The notes under the pieces: generated by a model
What the model was told of the DNA's origin: nothing
Database searches by the model: none
The model's input: the letters and a program-made list of their open reading frames with translations, nothing else
NCBI GenBank assembly: GCA_964434865.1
Contig: CAYSWV010000003.1
Coordinates: forward strand, 1-64,000
DNA: 64,000 nucleotides
Direction of reading: 5' to 3'
Source: CAYSWV01 sp964434865
Lineage (GTDB): Bacteria > Cyanobacteriota > Cyanobacteriia > Thermostichales > Thermostichaceae
Position numbers and translations under genes: made by a program
Shown: positions 37,701-45,948 of the stretch, piece by piece
Position numbering within the stretch: position 1 is the first letter of the stretch
Layout of the letters: every line of letters starts with the position of its first letter

Positions 37701-38400
37701 TCGTTCTCAGGCCCAAACTGAAGAGCAGCTGCGGCTTGACCCTCTCAAAGATGGGCGACGCATTATCGGCATCCACAATGGATCACCGCAGATACTAGTC
37801 GTTGATGATCACCCAACCAATCGATCTTTAATTGTGAACTTGCTATCTCCACTCGGCTTTCAAGTTTCTGAAGCCAGCTCTGGTTATGAGTGTTTAGAGT
37901 GGTTGCACGATCACCAACCTGATTTGATTCTGATGGATCTGGTGATGCCTGAGTTAGATGGCTTGGCTACTACGCGCTTAGTACGACAGATGCCCTCCAT
38001 GCAAGCTGTGATTATTATTGCCAGCTCTGCCAGTGCCTTTGATCATGATCAGCAAGCTAGTTTTGCTGCTGGGTGCACTGATTTTTTGACCAAGCCCATT
38101 CAACCTCAACAATTACTGGATAAACTCCATTATTACCTCGATCTGGAATGGTTATTGGACACCCTGCCCGCCGAACCCGTTGAAACCCTATCCTACCCGC
38201 CTGAACTGATCACCCGATTACTCGATTTGGCTAAAATTGGTGATATCAAAGGGATCCTGAAACAAATGGAGCAGCTTGAACACGAACAACCCTACTATAC
38301 TGACTTAGTAAGCACTCTGCGTCAGCTAGCCAAAGGGTTTAAAGTCAAAAAAATTCGTGACTACCTATCTAGTCTGCTAACTGATCCCAATTCGATCTAA
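34711..38400 (+). CDS. Cache-HAMP-GAF-PAS hybrid histidine kinase
   Basis: A 1229-residue transmembrane sensor. Membrane segments at about 24-46 and 350-366 enclose a double-Cache sensory domain (WYQAAVKAQQATWSDLYLSF, VLPVYSDSGTLLGVSGVDLS). Then come HAMP (about 366-418), a coiled coil, a GAF domain (about 480-620), PAS (about 635-750), HisKA with His near 779 in FLASMSHELRTPLNG, an ATPase domain (VEDTGIGIPAHKVDEIF, GTGLGLAISKRLVELMG) and a receiver (ILVVDDHPTNRSL, Asp in LILMDLVMP, Lys in LTKPI). About 70 residues of helical tail follow. All catalytic residues are present. It begins 83 bases after the SPOR gene. The next gene is another histidine kinase, so they may share a pathway. The ligand is unknown. 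Confidence 0.93.
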   Translation: MMPISRLPLKLRPWLSSLPIRYALMIPLVLEILLAVGIIGILASWTSRRAVNDVVFQLRSEVSDRVQDKLTEYLNLPHLINHINAEAVRQGLLDVQNPRADQYLWHQIQHVQSVSWIYFGDEAAGQFIGVHRDLTGQLSLTVNDQADQNQGRSYSLGSQGQRSDLRELGPEGFDARQRPWYQAAVKAQQATWSDLYLSFAQPQMVLSAVLPVYSDSGTLLGVSGVDLSPADISRFLKQLSVEGAEHIFIIDRSGQAIADSIHWSSTESSDSPDTITSQLLDTITQRLIKDHGTLAAIQAQSQLNSQVRGEQFFSEILPYQTEHGIDWLIIVSVPESAFIDDIKATTRVTRWLALVALGITIWLGLRTARWITDPIERLNQAAQRIAQGHFDQTVTMKRRDELGSLADAFNQMAQQLQASFQLLEHRNQELEAEVQDRTAHLLDSNNQLQIEVAERRTAEAALREQVNLAALGSNIGVTLTQNDQLDHLLEQCAAILKHHLNAVVVCLWTLNPTEGVLVLQSSVGPLIPPDLIPQRIGITPHGLGQIAYYRRVIQTSLGVETSEFPELQDLQVNGIQAIAGYPLMVEQEVVGILMIASQQTINEITQHSIAAVANEIALGIKHKRIEDTLRERESLYRSIVENTSDLVAIHSLEGKFLYLSPNYATTLGFRIEDLIGEPWSSLIHPDDQATLSASIEELVRCHNDIKSSAYRLVDREGAWRWYISTVSCARGSGKQPLYYVSISRDVTERILYEDQLKQAKEAAEVANRAKSEFLASMSHELRTPLNGILGYAQILQREPNLDPTQEKGLSVIQRSGQHLLTLINDILDLSKIEANKLDIHNHEFDLCELLNTIEDLFHLRAQQKDITFLTEAFSPLPRFVMGDEQKLRQVLINLLGNAVKFTQEGSVLFKVGYPDEQAAISNTMRFQVEDTGIGIPAHKVDEIFLPFKQVSHQQHLTEGTGLGLAISKRLVELMGSTLNVKSRLGTGSVFWIDLILPRSQAQTEEQLRLDPLKDGRRIIGIHNGSPQILVVDDHPTNRSLIVNLLSPLGFQVSEASSGYECLEWLHDHQPDLILMDLVMPELDGLATTRLVRQMPSMQAVIIIASSASAFDHDQQASFAAGCTDFLTKPIQPQQLLDKLHYYLDLEWLLDTLPAEPVETLSYPPELITRLLDLAKIGDIKGILKQMEQLEHEQPYYTDLVSTLRQLAKGFKVKKIRDYLSSLLTDPNSI

Positions 38401-38430
38401 CTCTTCCGTTGCTCATTAAAGGTAGACTCG

Positions 38431-39600
38431 ATGGCCACTCTCCCATTTGAATCTGATCCCTCAGACACGCCAGAACGAATTGTGTTGCTAGTTGATGATA
38501 ATCCCACTAATTTGGAAGTTCTATTTGAAGCCTTAAGTCATTTTGGGTTTCGGTTGTTAGTCGCTGAAGATGGTGAGAGTGCTCTCGAACAGGTCCTCTA
38601 CATTCAACCTGATATGATCTTGTTGGATGTCATGATGCCCGGTATTGATGGCTTTGAAACTTGCCGACGTCTAAAGGCTCAACCTCAAACAGCTGATATT
38701 CCCATCATCTTTATGACAGCTCTAACGGAAACCATCGATAAAGTAACGGGTTTTAAACTAGGTGCTGTTGACTATATTACCAAGCCGATTCAACCGGATG
38801 AAGTCTTAGCCAGAGTCAACACTCATTTAACCTTGCGTGATCTGCGATACCAACTCCAACAGCAAAATGAACAATTACATCAAGAAATTCAGGAGCGGCA
38901 AGTCGTTGAAGATAAACTGCGACTCCTCCTTCATTCTGTGTCTCATGATCTGCGCAACCCTGTGACCGGCATGTCTATCGTTTTGAATACCCTGATTCAG
39001 CAAGATCCGATCACTCTTAGTCAGGCAGTGGCTCAACGGATGCAACAAAGTTGTGAACGTCAGCTTCATCTGATCAACTCTTTAGTCGAATCTGAGGCAG
39101 CTGAGCGCTGGGGGATTACACTCCAAACTCGACCTTATCCTTTAGATCAGCTTGTTCAACAAGTCATTCAAGACTGGGAATTGAAAATCCAACAGCAACA
39201 GGCCACTGTCATCAATCAAGTCTCACCTTTACCACCCGTTTTGATCGATTGCTTTCAGCTGTGGCGAGTTTTCGATAATGTAATGTCAAATGCTTTGAAA
39301 TATAATTCAGCAGGCCTCACCATCACTATAGGGGGCCGTCTTGATTCACCAACATGGGTTCTATGCTGGATCGAAGATAATGGCGTGGGCATGTCACCTG
39401 AGCAAGTTGCACAACTCTTTCAACGATACTCCCGCGGCGCTAATGCTAGATACACATCCGGATTAGGACTAGGGCTGTATCTTTGTCAGCAAATTATTCA
39501 AGCTCATGGAGGGGAGGTGGGTGTTGAGAGTCAGCTTGATCAGGGGACACGGTTCTGGTTTACACTGCCTGTGGCCACTCAGCCTACTTCCCAAACATAG
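38431..39600 (+). CDS. Receiver-histidine kinase (response regulator with C-terminal kinase)
   Basis: A 389-residue cytoplasmic protein with the reverse order of a hybrid kinase: receiver first (about 15-135; VLLVDDNPTNLEVLF, phospho-Asp 66 in ILLDVMMP, Lys in YITKPI), a short coiled coil, HisKA with His near 172 in SVSHDLRNPVTGM, and an ATPase domain (IEDNGVGMSPEQVAQLF, TSGLGLGLYLCQQII). It starts 30 bases after the large hybrid kinase and is probably cotranscribed, so it could receive phosphate from it. Its last 22 bases overlap the end of the convergent methyltransferase gene. Confidence 0.92.
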   Translation: MATLPFESDPSDTPERIVLLVDDNPTNLEVLFEALSHFGFRLLVAEDGESALEQVLYIQPDMILLDVMMPGIDGFETCRRLKAQPQTADIPIIFMTALTETIDKVTGFKLGAVDYITKPIQPDEVLARVNTHLTLRDLRYQLQQQNEQLHQEIQERQVVEDKLRLLLHSVSHDLRNPVTGMSIVLNTLIQQDPITLSQAVAQRMQQSCERQLHLINSLVESEAAERWGITLQTRPYPLDQLVQQVIQDWELKIQQQQATVINQVSPLPPVLIDCFQLWRVFDNVMSNALKYNSAGLTITIGGRLDSPTWVLCWIEDNGVGMSPEQVAQLFQRYSRGANARYTSGLGLGLYLCQQIIQAHGGEVGVESQLDQGTRFWFTLPVATQPTSQT

Positions 39601-40393
39601 ATGGGATAAGTGTTGATGACATCCGAGATATGGCTCGTTCGAGTGGGTGACCAATCTCCCATATCAAATGAATGAGCAATGACTCGTGATCCAGGTGAGA
39701 GCTCTTCCCAAAGCTTGGCTCGCAATTGCAAATGAGTGTCTGGAAGCAGATATAAAGTCACAACACTAGCTGGAGACAGATCTAGAGTCAATAAGTCTTG
39801 ATGGTGAAAGGTAACTCGATCACTTAAACCCCAATTCTCAGCCCATTGCCGAGCTTCTTGAATTCGATCTAGATCACTATCAACCCCAAGACCCCGAGTA
39901 CCATATTTCTGGGCTGCAGTGATCACAATGCGACCATCACCACAGCCTAAATCATATAAATAATCGTGCTCATTGACCTGACCCAACTCTAGCATCGCTG
40001 CAACAACTGCAGGCAATGAACGGACATAAGGGGCTAAGTCAGGTCCTACCTTTAATTGAGCTTGAGCCTGTTGATGCCATAGTTGAGCCGCTTTAGACTG
40101 ATCACGCTTGCTTGACCGTTGACTACTTGACCGTTGACTACTTGACCGTTGACTACTTGACCGTTGANNNNNNNNNNNNNNNNNNNNNNNNNNNNNNNNN
40201 NNNNNNNNNNNNNNNNNNNNNNNNNNNNNNNNNNNNNNNNNNNNNNNNNNNNNNNNNNNNNNNNNNNTGACCGTTGACTACTTGACCGTTGACTACTTGA
40301 CCGTTGACTACTTGACCGTTGACTACTTGACCGTTGATTGCCTTGGTCGTGGCCAAATCCTTGACCCATATCCTGCTCCTTTGAACTATTCAT
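39579..40393 (-). CDS. SAM-dependent methyltransferase with N-terminal SSQRS repeat (spans assembly gap)
   Basis: The catalytic part is a class I methyltransferase: YDLGCGDGRIVITAAQKYG (motif I), GLGVDSDLDRI and VVTLYLLPDTHLQLRAKL. Upstream of the ATG-like region there is an open frame reading LWHQQAQAQLKVGPDLAPYV, with the usual lead-in to such domains, and before it SSQRS pentapeptides up to the gap. On the other side of the gap, the frame from ATG 40393 (MNSSKEQDMGQGFGHD) runs through the same SSQRS repeat to the gap edge. If the missing length is 5+15n bases, this is one gene with a Ser/Gln/Arg-rich, probably disordered N-terminus. The methyl acceptor is unknown. It may follow the ATL gene in an operon (35 bases apart). 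Confidence 0.8.
40112..40337 (-). repeat. 15-base tandem repeat coding SSQRS, interrupted by gap
   Basis: The 15-base unit TTGACCGTTGACTAC (plus strand) appears about four times left and five times right of the gap, with almost no variation. In the frame of the methyltransferase it codes SSQRS; another frame codes NGQVV but leads nowhere. Near-perfect identity suggests recent expansion by slippage. Confidence 0.9.
40168..40267. other. Assembly gap of 100 N
   Basis: A placeholder of exactly 100 undetermined bases within the 15-base repeat. The right flank ends on a complete TCA codon, and the left flank resumes on the last base of a Ser codon, so the real missing length should be 5 plus a multiple of 15. 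Confidence 0.95.
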
Positions 40394-40427
40394 CTTAATT
40401 AAAATAATCTCAATTAAAAGACATCCG

Positions 40428-40760
40428 TTATCGATCCAAGTCAGGCGTCCAACCAAAGATATCTAGATCAATCTGATCATTAGGATCAAATTGGATACCC
40501 TCAGCTTCTAACAGCACCCGCTGCAGATCGTCAGATCCGTAGCGCAAGGGTGAATAAGATATTTTACCTTTAGCATTGATCACGCGTTGCCAGGGAATAT
40601 CTGTGTCTTGATCCCGGAGGCGATAGAGTGCATAACCCACCTGCCGAGCATACCCTGCTAAGCCGGCTACACGAGCTACCTGACCATAGGTTGCCACCTG
40701 TCCAATGGGTATCTGACGCACCGTATTGTAAATCTGCTGATAAAGCTTAGACGTTTCCAT
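40428..40760 (-). CDS. Alkyltransferase-like (ATL) DNA-binding protein
   Basis: A 110-residue protein of the O6-alkylguanine-DNA alkyltransferase family without the catalytic cysteine. The active-site PCHRV is replaced by PWQRV (in IPWQRVINAKGKI), where Trp stands for Cys, which defines ATL proteins. The helix-turn-helix with the arginine finger is present (VATYGQVARVAGLAGYARQV). ATLs bind O6-alkylguanine lesions and hand them to nucleotide excision repair. ATG 40760 is chosen over the GTG at 40772. It is upstream of the methyltransferase on the same strand. Confidence 0.9.
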   Translation of the reverse strand: METSKLYQQIYNTVRQIPIGQVATYGQVARVAGLAGYARQVGYALYRLRDQDTDIPWQRVINAKGKISYSPLRYGSDDLQRVLLEAEGIQFDPNDQIDLDIFGWTPDLDR

Positions 40761-40850
40761 CCAAAAACTCACGAAAAACTCAAGGTAGTTTCACTAAGCA
40801 TTAGGCTTTGGCAGACACCTTAAAGGCGGTAATGTCACCAGGGTTAGCTC

Positions 40851-42281
40851 ATGATCTCACACCAAAAGCTTGGATCTCGTCAACTTCTCGTAGGTGCTGG
40901 CCTTACAACTAGCCTTTTCCTGGGGTTATGGTTCCTACCAACTCAAGCTAATGAATCTTCTGATCTAGCTCAAGCTAATGAGCCCACCACTGCTCTGGTG
41001 ACTTTTGATGATGATGTGAGAGCTATTCTGAGTTTAGGCAATCCGAATACAGCAGACGACTCCTTAGAGTACTTAGAAGCGAATTGGCAGCAAGAATTTG
41101 TCCCCATGCTATTAGAAGTGCTCGTCCTCATCCGCCAGCCCAGTACACTCCGAGGCCTGGTTAACCTCCTAGAAACCCAAACCGGCGAGACACATGGCAC
41201 CGATCTCAATGCTTGGTACAACTGGCTATGGAGTCAACCTCCGCTTGAACATCCCGACTATCCTGAGTTTAAAGCGGCCCTGTATGGATTGCTAGACTCT
41301 AGATTCACTGCTTATTTCAATAGCAACCGACCCGCAACCATTCGGCTCGATGAAGTGCGATGGGGTGGAGTTGCTCAAGATGGGATTCCACCCTTACGTA
41401 ACCCTGAGATGATTACAGCGGCTGAAGCCGACTATCTAGATGACGATAATGTCATCTTTGGTATCGCCGTTAATGGGGATGTCCGAGCCTATCCCCAACG
41501 GATCCTAGCCTGGCATGAAATGTTTACAGATACAGTAGGGGAGGTTCCCGTGACAGGGGTTTACTGCACCCTTTGTGGCACGATGATCTTATACGAATCA
41601 GAATTGAATGGCACGCTACATGACTTTGGTACCAGTGGCTTTTTATACCGCTCCAATAAGCTTATGTATGATCAAGCTACGCAGTCGCTCTGGGTTACAT
41701 TATTGGGTCAACCCGTCATTGGACCCCTAGCTGACCAAGATCTGACTTTAGAGTATTTGAGCGTAGTCACCAGCACTTGGGGCGAGTGGAAACGGCGCCA
41801 TCCCGATACCCTAGTCTTGTCTTTAAATACAGGCCATCAGAGAGATTACGGTGAAGGTGTAGCCTACCAAGACTATTTTGCCACCGATGATCTCATGTTT
41901 GGTGTTCCAGAACTCGATGATCGGCTTAATAACAAATCTGAAGTACTAGGGCTATTGTTTCCTGAATATACTATCCAACCCCTTGCTATCAGCACAACCT
42001 TTCTCAACCAAAATCCGGTCTATCACGATCAATTAGGTGACCTTGAATTTGTAGTGGTAACGGATCCATCTGGTGCTAATCGCGTCTATGAGAGCCAGGG
42101 CCTTAAGTTTGAAACCTTTGATGGTGATCAACAGCTCACGGATGCTAAAGGCCAAAATTGGGACTTAACTGAAGATGCCCTGATCAATTCAGAGGGGGAG
42201 AAACTTCAACGACTACCCGCTTATCGATCGTTCTGGTTTGGCTGGTATGCCGCTTATGGAGATACTCGTTTAGTTAACTAA
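40851..42281 (+). CDS. Secreted DUF3179-domain protein
   Basis: A 476-residue precursor with an N-terminal signal or anchor (LLVGAGLTTSLFLGLWF). The DUF3179 core covers most of the C-terminal 330 residues: VIFGIAVNGDVRAYPQRILA, WHEMFTDTVGEVPVTGVYCT, TLCGTMILYE, and FGTSGFLYRSNKLMYDQATQ. The Cys pair in YCTLCG and several His residues suggest a metal or redox site, but no function is established. The first 110 mature residues are specific to it. It is a single gene; the divergent ATL gene starts 91 bases away. Confidence 0.88.
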   Translation: MISHQKLGSRQLLVGAGLTTSLFLGLWFLPTQANESSDLAQANEPTTALVTFDDDVRAILSLGNPNTADDSLEYLEANWQQEFVPMLLEVLVLIRQPSTLRGLVNLLETQTGETHGTDLNAWYNWLWSQPPLEHPDYPEFKAALYGLLDSRFTAYFNSNRPATIRLDEVRWGGVAQDGIPPLRNPEMITAAEADYLDDDNVIFGIAVNGDVRAYPQRILAWHEMFTDTVGEVPVTGVYCTLCGTMILYESELNGTLHDFGTSGFLYRSNKLMYDQATQSLWVTLLGQPVIGPLADQDLTLEYLSVVTSTWGEWKRRHPDTLVLSLNTGHQRDYGEGVAYQDYFATDDLMFGVPELDDRLNNKSEVLGLLFPEYTIQPLAISTTFLNQNPVYHDQLGDLEFVVVTDPSGANRVYESQGLKFETFDGDQQLTDAKGQNWDLTEDALINSEGEKLQRLPAYRSFWFGWYAAYGDTRLVN

Positions 42282-42359
42282 CCAATTTCTAATCACCGCT
42301 CTCAATGCCGCTGATTTAAGACAGCATCATCTAGTCTGCAGGCTAGTTTGATCATAGTA

Positions 42360-42542
42360 CTAATGTTTGTGTTGAAGTAGTGGAATCAGGAAAACAATAC
42401 AGGCTCCCAGAAAGATCAAGCTCCCTATTAATGTGAGCCAATCTTGGTTCTTCCAGCTGGCAATACTGTAGATAATTGAACAAATAATAAACAGCAGCCA
42501 ACCAACTACCTGATAGTTCAATTGATTTTCATTCGAGTGCAT
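42360..42542 (-). CDS. Small two-span membrane protein
   Basis: A 60-residue protein with two hydrophobic helices (YQVVGWLLFIICSIIYSIAS and LTLIGSLIFLGACIVFLIPL) separated by a short polar loop. I recall similar conserved small membrane proteins in cyanobacteria, sometimes loosely annotated as cytochrome oxidase related, without function. The ATG start at 42542 and the balanced composition support a real gene. It stands alone between the DUF3179 gene and eno. Confidence 0.6.
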   Translation of the reverse strand: MHSNENQLNYQVVGWLLFIICSIIYSIASWKNQDWLTLIGSLIFLGACIVFLIPLLQHKH

Positions 42543-42568
42543 TTAACTTGCCTAAGGCTGAGTGGCTC

Positions 42569-42618
42569 ACTATCCTAGCAGGCTGGACAGATCTAGCCTA
42601 GAGAGCTTATAGGATAGT
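42569..42618. repeat. 8-base inverted repeat upstream of eno
   Basis: The arms ACTATCCT (42569-42576) and AGGATAGT (42611-42618) are perfect complements separated by 34 bases, in the interval before the enolase gene. They could be an operator or chance. No terminator T-run follows. Confidence 0.4.
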
Positions 42619-42689
42619 TAAGGATTCAGGGAGCTGTAGATTTTAGAGAGAGGATCTACTACGCTAAAGGGCAGTGTCGAGGTAAGCTT

Positions 42690-43973
42690 GTGGATACCCT
42701 AATTGACTGGATTACAGCCCACGAAATCTTGGACTCCCGTGGACGACCCACCCTAGAAGCTCTAGTTGGGTTAGAAAATGGCGCAACTGGATTAGCCCAA
42801 GTTCCTAGTGGGGCCTCTACAGGTACCTTTGAGGCTCATGAACTCCGCGACGATGATCCCAAACGCTACGGCGGGAAAGGGGTCCTGACAGCGGTGAAGA
42901 ATATTGAAGAAGCGATTGCACCTGCTTTAAGCGGCGAAGATGCACTTAACCAGACCGATATCGATCAACGCTTGATTGAATTAGATGGTACTCCCAACAA
43001 ATCAAAGCTAGGGGCTAACGCGATCCTGGCTGTTTCACTAGCCACAGCTAAAGCGGCAGCAGCCTCTTTGGGGGTACCCCTCTATCGTTACTTAGGGGGA
43101 CCCTTTGCTAATGTCTTACCTGTTCCTCTTATGAATGTGTTGAATGGGGGGGCCCATGCAGATAATAACGTAGACATTCAAGAATTTATGATTGTACCGA
43201 TTGGAGCCCCCACCTTTCGCGAAGCTCTGCGTTATGGTGCTGAAATCTTTACTGTTTTGAAAAAAGTTTTGCATGATCAAGGACTTGCTACCAGTGTTGG
43301 AGATGAAGGCGGCTTTGCACCCAACCTAGCCTCGAATGCAGCTGCCCTTGATCTGTTGATCTCAGCTATTGAAAAAGCTGGCTACAAACCTGGTGATGAT
43401 ATCGCTCTGGCACTAGATGTGGCAGCAACTGAGTTTTATCGAGACGGATCCTATCAGTTTGAAGGCAAGGCTTACTCAGCTGACGACTTGATTAACTACT
43501 ATGACCAACTAGTGAGCCAATACCCGATCGTTTCCATTGAAGACGGCCTCAGTGAAGAAGATTGGGACGGTTGGGCTGCCTTACAAAGTCGCTTAGGAGC
43601 TAAAACTCAATTAGTTGGGGACGACCTGTTTGTAACTAATATTAGCCGTTTAGAAAAAGGAATTGAACTCAAGGCTGCTAATGCCATTTTAATTAAACTC
43701 AATCAAATTGGTTCACTCACTGAAACCGTATCCGCAATTCAACTAGCTACTCAAGCCGGCTATCGTTCTGTTGTGAGCCATCGATCAGGTGAAACAGAAG
43801 ATACCACTATTGCTGATTTAGCTGTTGCTACCCGAGCAGGTCAGATCAAAACGGGATCCTTATGCCGGAGCGAACGTATTGCTAAGTATAATCAATTGCT
43901 ACGGATTGAAGATGAGCTAGGTGAAACTGCCCTGTATGCTGGTACAACTGATTTGGGACCGCAACGAGGATAG
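42690..43973 (+). CDS. eno: Enolase
   Basis: A 427-residue glycolytic enzyme interconverting 2-phosphoglycerate and phosphoenolpyruvate. Family signatures are intact: EILDSRGRPTLEALVGL, VPSGASTGTFEAHELRD, LNGGAHADNNVDIQEFMIVP, the general acid in VGDEGGFAPNL, metal ligands in ALDVAATEFY and SIEDGLSEEDWDGW, and the catalytic Lys region ILIKLNQIGSLTETV with VSHRSGETEDT. The start is GTG 42690, preceded by GAGGTAAG. It is followed by a clear intrinsic terminator, so it is probably a monocistronic gene. Confidence 0.98.
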   Translation: MDTLIDWITAHEILDSRGRPTLEALVGLENGATGLAQVPSGASTGTFEAHELRDDDPKRYGGKGVLTAVKNIEEAIAPALSGEDALNQTDIDQRLIELDGTPNKSKLGANAILAVSLATAKAAAASLGVPLYRYLGGPFANVLPVPLMNVLNGGAHADNNVDIQEFMIVPIGAPTFREALRYGAEIFTVLKKVLHDQGLATSVGDEGGFAPNLASNAAALDLLISAIEKAGYKPGDDIALALDVAATEFYRDGSYQFEGKAYSADDLINYYDQLVSQYPIVSIEDGLSEEDWDGWAALQSRLGAKTQLVGDDLFVTNISRLEKGIELKAANAILIKLNQIGSLTETVSAIQLATQAGYRSVVSHRSGETEDTTIADLAVATRAGQIKTGSLCRSERIAKYNQLLRIEDELGETALYAGTTDLGPQRG

Positions 43974-44043
43974 ATTGATGATTCAGAGTGCTGGAGCTAA
44001 CTAAGTTCAGGTCGTTGAGTCATAAGACTAGCTAAATTGTTTT

Positions 44044-44074
44044 AGGATCCATCCATCGGGACTGGATCCTTTTT
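44044..44074 (+). terminator. Intrinsic terminator of eno
   Basis: Perfect 8-base arms AGGATCCA (44044-44051) and TGGATCCT (44063-44070) with an 11-base loop run straight into TTTTT. This is the clearest rho-independent terminator in the window. It lies about 70 bases after the enolase stop. Confidence 0.8.
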
Positions 44075-44149
44075 GGTATCTACTGTTACAGGGGATTTGA
44101 GTGTTGAACGGTTTGAGTTCTGGAAACTGCTCCCGGATCATTGTGTTGT

Positions 44150-44536
44150 TTAGATCGTTTCTGAGGTAGCTGGTGATAAGCGATTAGGGCAGGCATTTTG
44201 AATATGAACTCGGCTTAGATCAGGCATGAGCGACAAGGCCTGAGACACTTCAATTTGAGCATCACAGACTGCATCCAACATCTGTTGTCCCATTAGCGAC
44301 AATGGCATGTCTATAGTTTCCTCAGGAGGGGTATCTCGGCTAAGCTGACGCACCAGAGTAGGTGGAGGAGGGGGGAGAACACTAGGCTGATTAGGTAAAA
44401 ATTGGGGTGAAGGCTGCGTAGTCGACGTCCCTACATCTAATTGCAGCTGCTGAGCCCAAACCACGCCATTAGATATTGAGATCAGGGATGCGACCAAGAC
44501 TCCAACCGTAACTGATAGACACATCAGCTTTAACAT
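44150..44536 (-). CDS. Small secreted protein of unknown function
   Basis: A 128-residue precursor with a signal peptide (LSVTVGVLVASLISISNGVVWA, cleavage probable after WAQ). The mature part is low complexity and Pro-rich at first (SVLPPPPPTLV), then a helix MGQQMLDAVCDAQIEVSQAL and a second Cys in NACPNRL, so one disulfide is possible. I recognise no family. It is isolated, with a 668-base gene-free stretch upstream. Confidence 0.6.
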   Translation of the reverse strand: MLKLMCLSVTVGVLVASLISISNGVVWAQQLQLDVGTSTTQPSPQFLPNQPSVLPPPPPTLVRQLSRDTPPEETIDMPLSLMGQQMLDAVCDAQIEVSQALSLMPDLSRVHIQNACPNRLSPATSETI

Positions 44537-45204
44537 AGATCAAGTTCCCCGCAGCTACTCCTTACTGTACAGGATATCTAACTTGGATGCTGGCCTTACA
44601 CCCTAACTTCGAGCAAATGAGTTAGATCGACCACCAGATACGGTAGATTATCCAACCAAAACCTCTATATCTAGATTTAAGAATTTATTAAGGTCTCAAC
44701 TAATTGGGGTCTTGAGAAGATATATCGGACCCTAATAGCTACCCTAGTTAATAGTTACCCTAGTTGCGAAAATCACCATTAGGGTAAAAGTAACCTTGAG
44801 TTCAATGCACGGCTACTTAGATGGAATGTCTACTTAGATGGAATGTCTATTGGTATGGAATGCCTAGGCCGAAAAGCTGAAATCTCCTGACTAACTACAT
44901 TTATTGGTTATACTAGACCGATAATGGAGAAGGCTATTCAAAGATACTAGATCAGGTTGCGTCATAAGCCGTAATAATAGGGTGGTAGCTGCTTTTAGCT
45001 TCTGTTATCCTGACCCTAATAGTCACTCGGTTTGACGCTTAAGCCCAGTATGACTCTTTACTGAGCAAGTGTAGACTAGCCCATGTTGGTCACTACCGCA
45101 AGTATAGAGCTGATTGGCTGCTACGGTCAGTCTAGCTAATACAATCAAGTTACCAGACTCTAATTAATGGATCCCAGTTAGGAAGGACAAGGAGAGAGGA
45201 CGTT
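44537..45204. other. 668-base gene-free interval between divergent genes
   Basis: No plausible gene is seen. It holds the promoters of the genes on either side, three copies of ATTAGGGT/ACCCTAAT (44729, 44778 and 45013), a TACCCTAGTT direct repeat near 44738-44765, and the 17-base tandem repeat at 44813. A purine-rich GGAGAGAGGA precedes the gene at 45205. A small RNA could be hidden here, but I cannot identify one. Confidence 0.5.
44813..44863. repeat. Three tandem copies of a 17-base repeat
   Basis: CTACTTAGATGGAATGT occurs twice exactly (44813-44829 and 44830-44846), followed by a degenerate third unit, CTATTGGTATGGAATGC. Confidence 0.85.
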
Positions 45205-45948
45205 ATGTTTACCTGGATGTGGACAAAGCGATTCGCCACCATGGCTAACCGACTACAAGCACTGGAAGTGACTCGAGAAGACAGCGTTCTTTCCACCGAT
45301 CTAAGTGTGCAGACATTGAATTCAGCACCTGACTATTGGGAACGGCAACAGGGAGCATTCTCCTACCTTGATCGACAAATTAATCGGGTTCAGCGTCAAA
45401 CCCGCACTTGGGGGGCAATGGCTCTAGTTGCCGTTTTGGCTGATGCTGTTTTGGTGGTTGCAGGCTTAACAGCCTTTCAAGGGTATCAGCAACATCAAGC
45501 CTTGAACCGGGTTACCACTATTGCTGAGGCTGTTCAACCTGTCAATCAGCTTGAAACTGCCATTCAAACCCGGATGAATGCAGTCATGAATGGAGATTTA
45601 TCGCCCCGTGAAGAACGTCAGATTCGAGATGAACTAAGCCAACTTCTGCGGTTGCAGGATATTCAGGGAGGGCCACCACTCAAAGCAGATCCAGCTAATC
45701 CACTAGAAGCTCAGGCCATAGCTATTCGATCCTTAGGCTTACACGGTACCCCTGAGGCTGTAGCTCCCTTATCTAGGTTACTTAGCAACAGCAATCCCAT
45801 TATTCGGAGTGGGGCCGCAGAAGCATTAGGTCAAATCGGTGATCAAGCCGCTATGGATGCTCTACACCATGCCCTTCTGGGTGAAACCAACAGTGATGTC
45901 CGTAGCGAGATTCTTTACGCTCTACACGAGTTAATGCAACCGGGCTAA
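45205..45948 (+). CDS. Membrane-anchored HEAT-repeat protein
   Basis: A 247-residue protein with a single membrane helix near 69-92 (WGAMALVAVLADAVLVVAGL) preceded by a polar N-terminal domain. The C-terminal 75 residues are two HEAT repeats (PEAVAPLSRLLSNSNPIIRS, AAEALGQIGDQAAMDALHHA). HEAT repeats mediate protein contacts and are common in phycobilisome lyase-like proteins, but the anchor makes a lyase role unlikely. Unknown function. A strong GGAGAGAGGA ribosome binding site precedes the ATG. Confidence 0.7.
   Translation: MFTWMWTKRFATMANRLQALEVTREDSVLSTDLSVQTLNSAPDYWERQQGAFSYLDRQINRVQRQTRTWGAMALVAVLADAVLVVAGLTAFQGYQQHQALNRVTTIAEAVQPVNQLETAIQTRMNAVMNGDLSPREERQIRDELSQLLRLQDIQGGPPLKADPANPLEAQAIAIRSLGLHGTPEAVAPLSRLLSNSNPIIRSGAAEALGQIGDQAAMDALHHALLGETNSDVRSEILYALHELMQPG

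Noticed and set aside
40153..40356. Frame coding NGQVV repeats across the second gap
   Set aside because: It runs out soon after the array on both sides; the SSQRS frame leads into the methyltransferase.
44537..45204. tRNA or known small RNA in the largest gene-free interval
   Set aside because: I found no T-loop GTTCRANNC with a matching acceptor stem and no Yfr-type consensus. Absence is by eye only.
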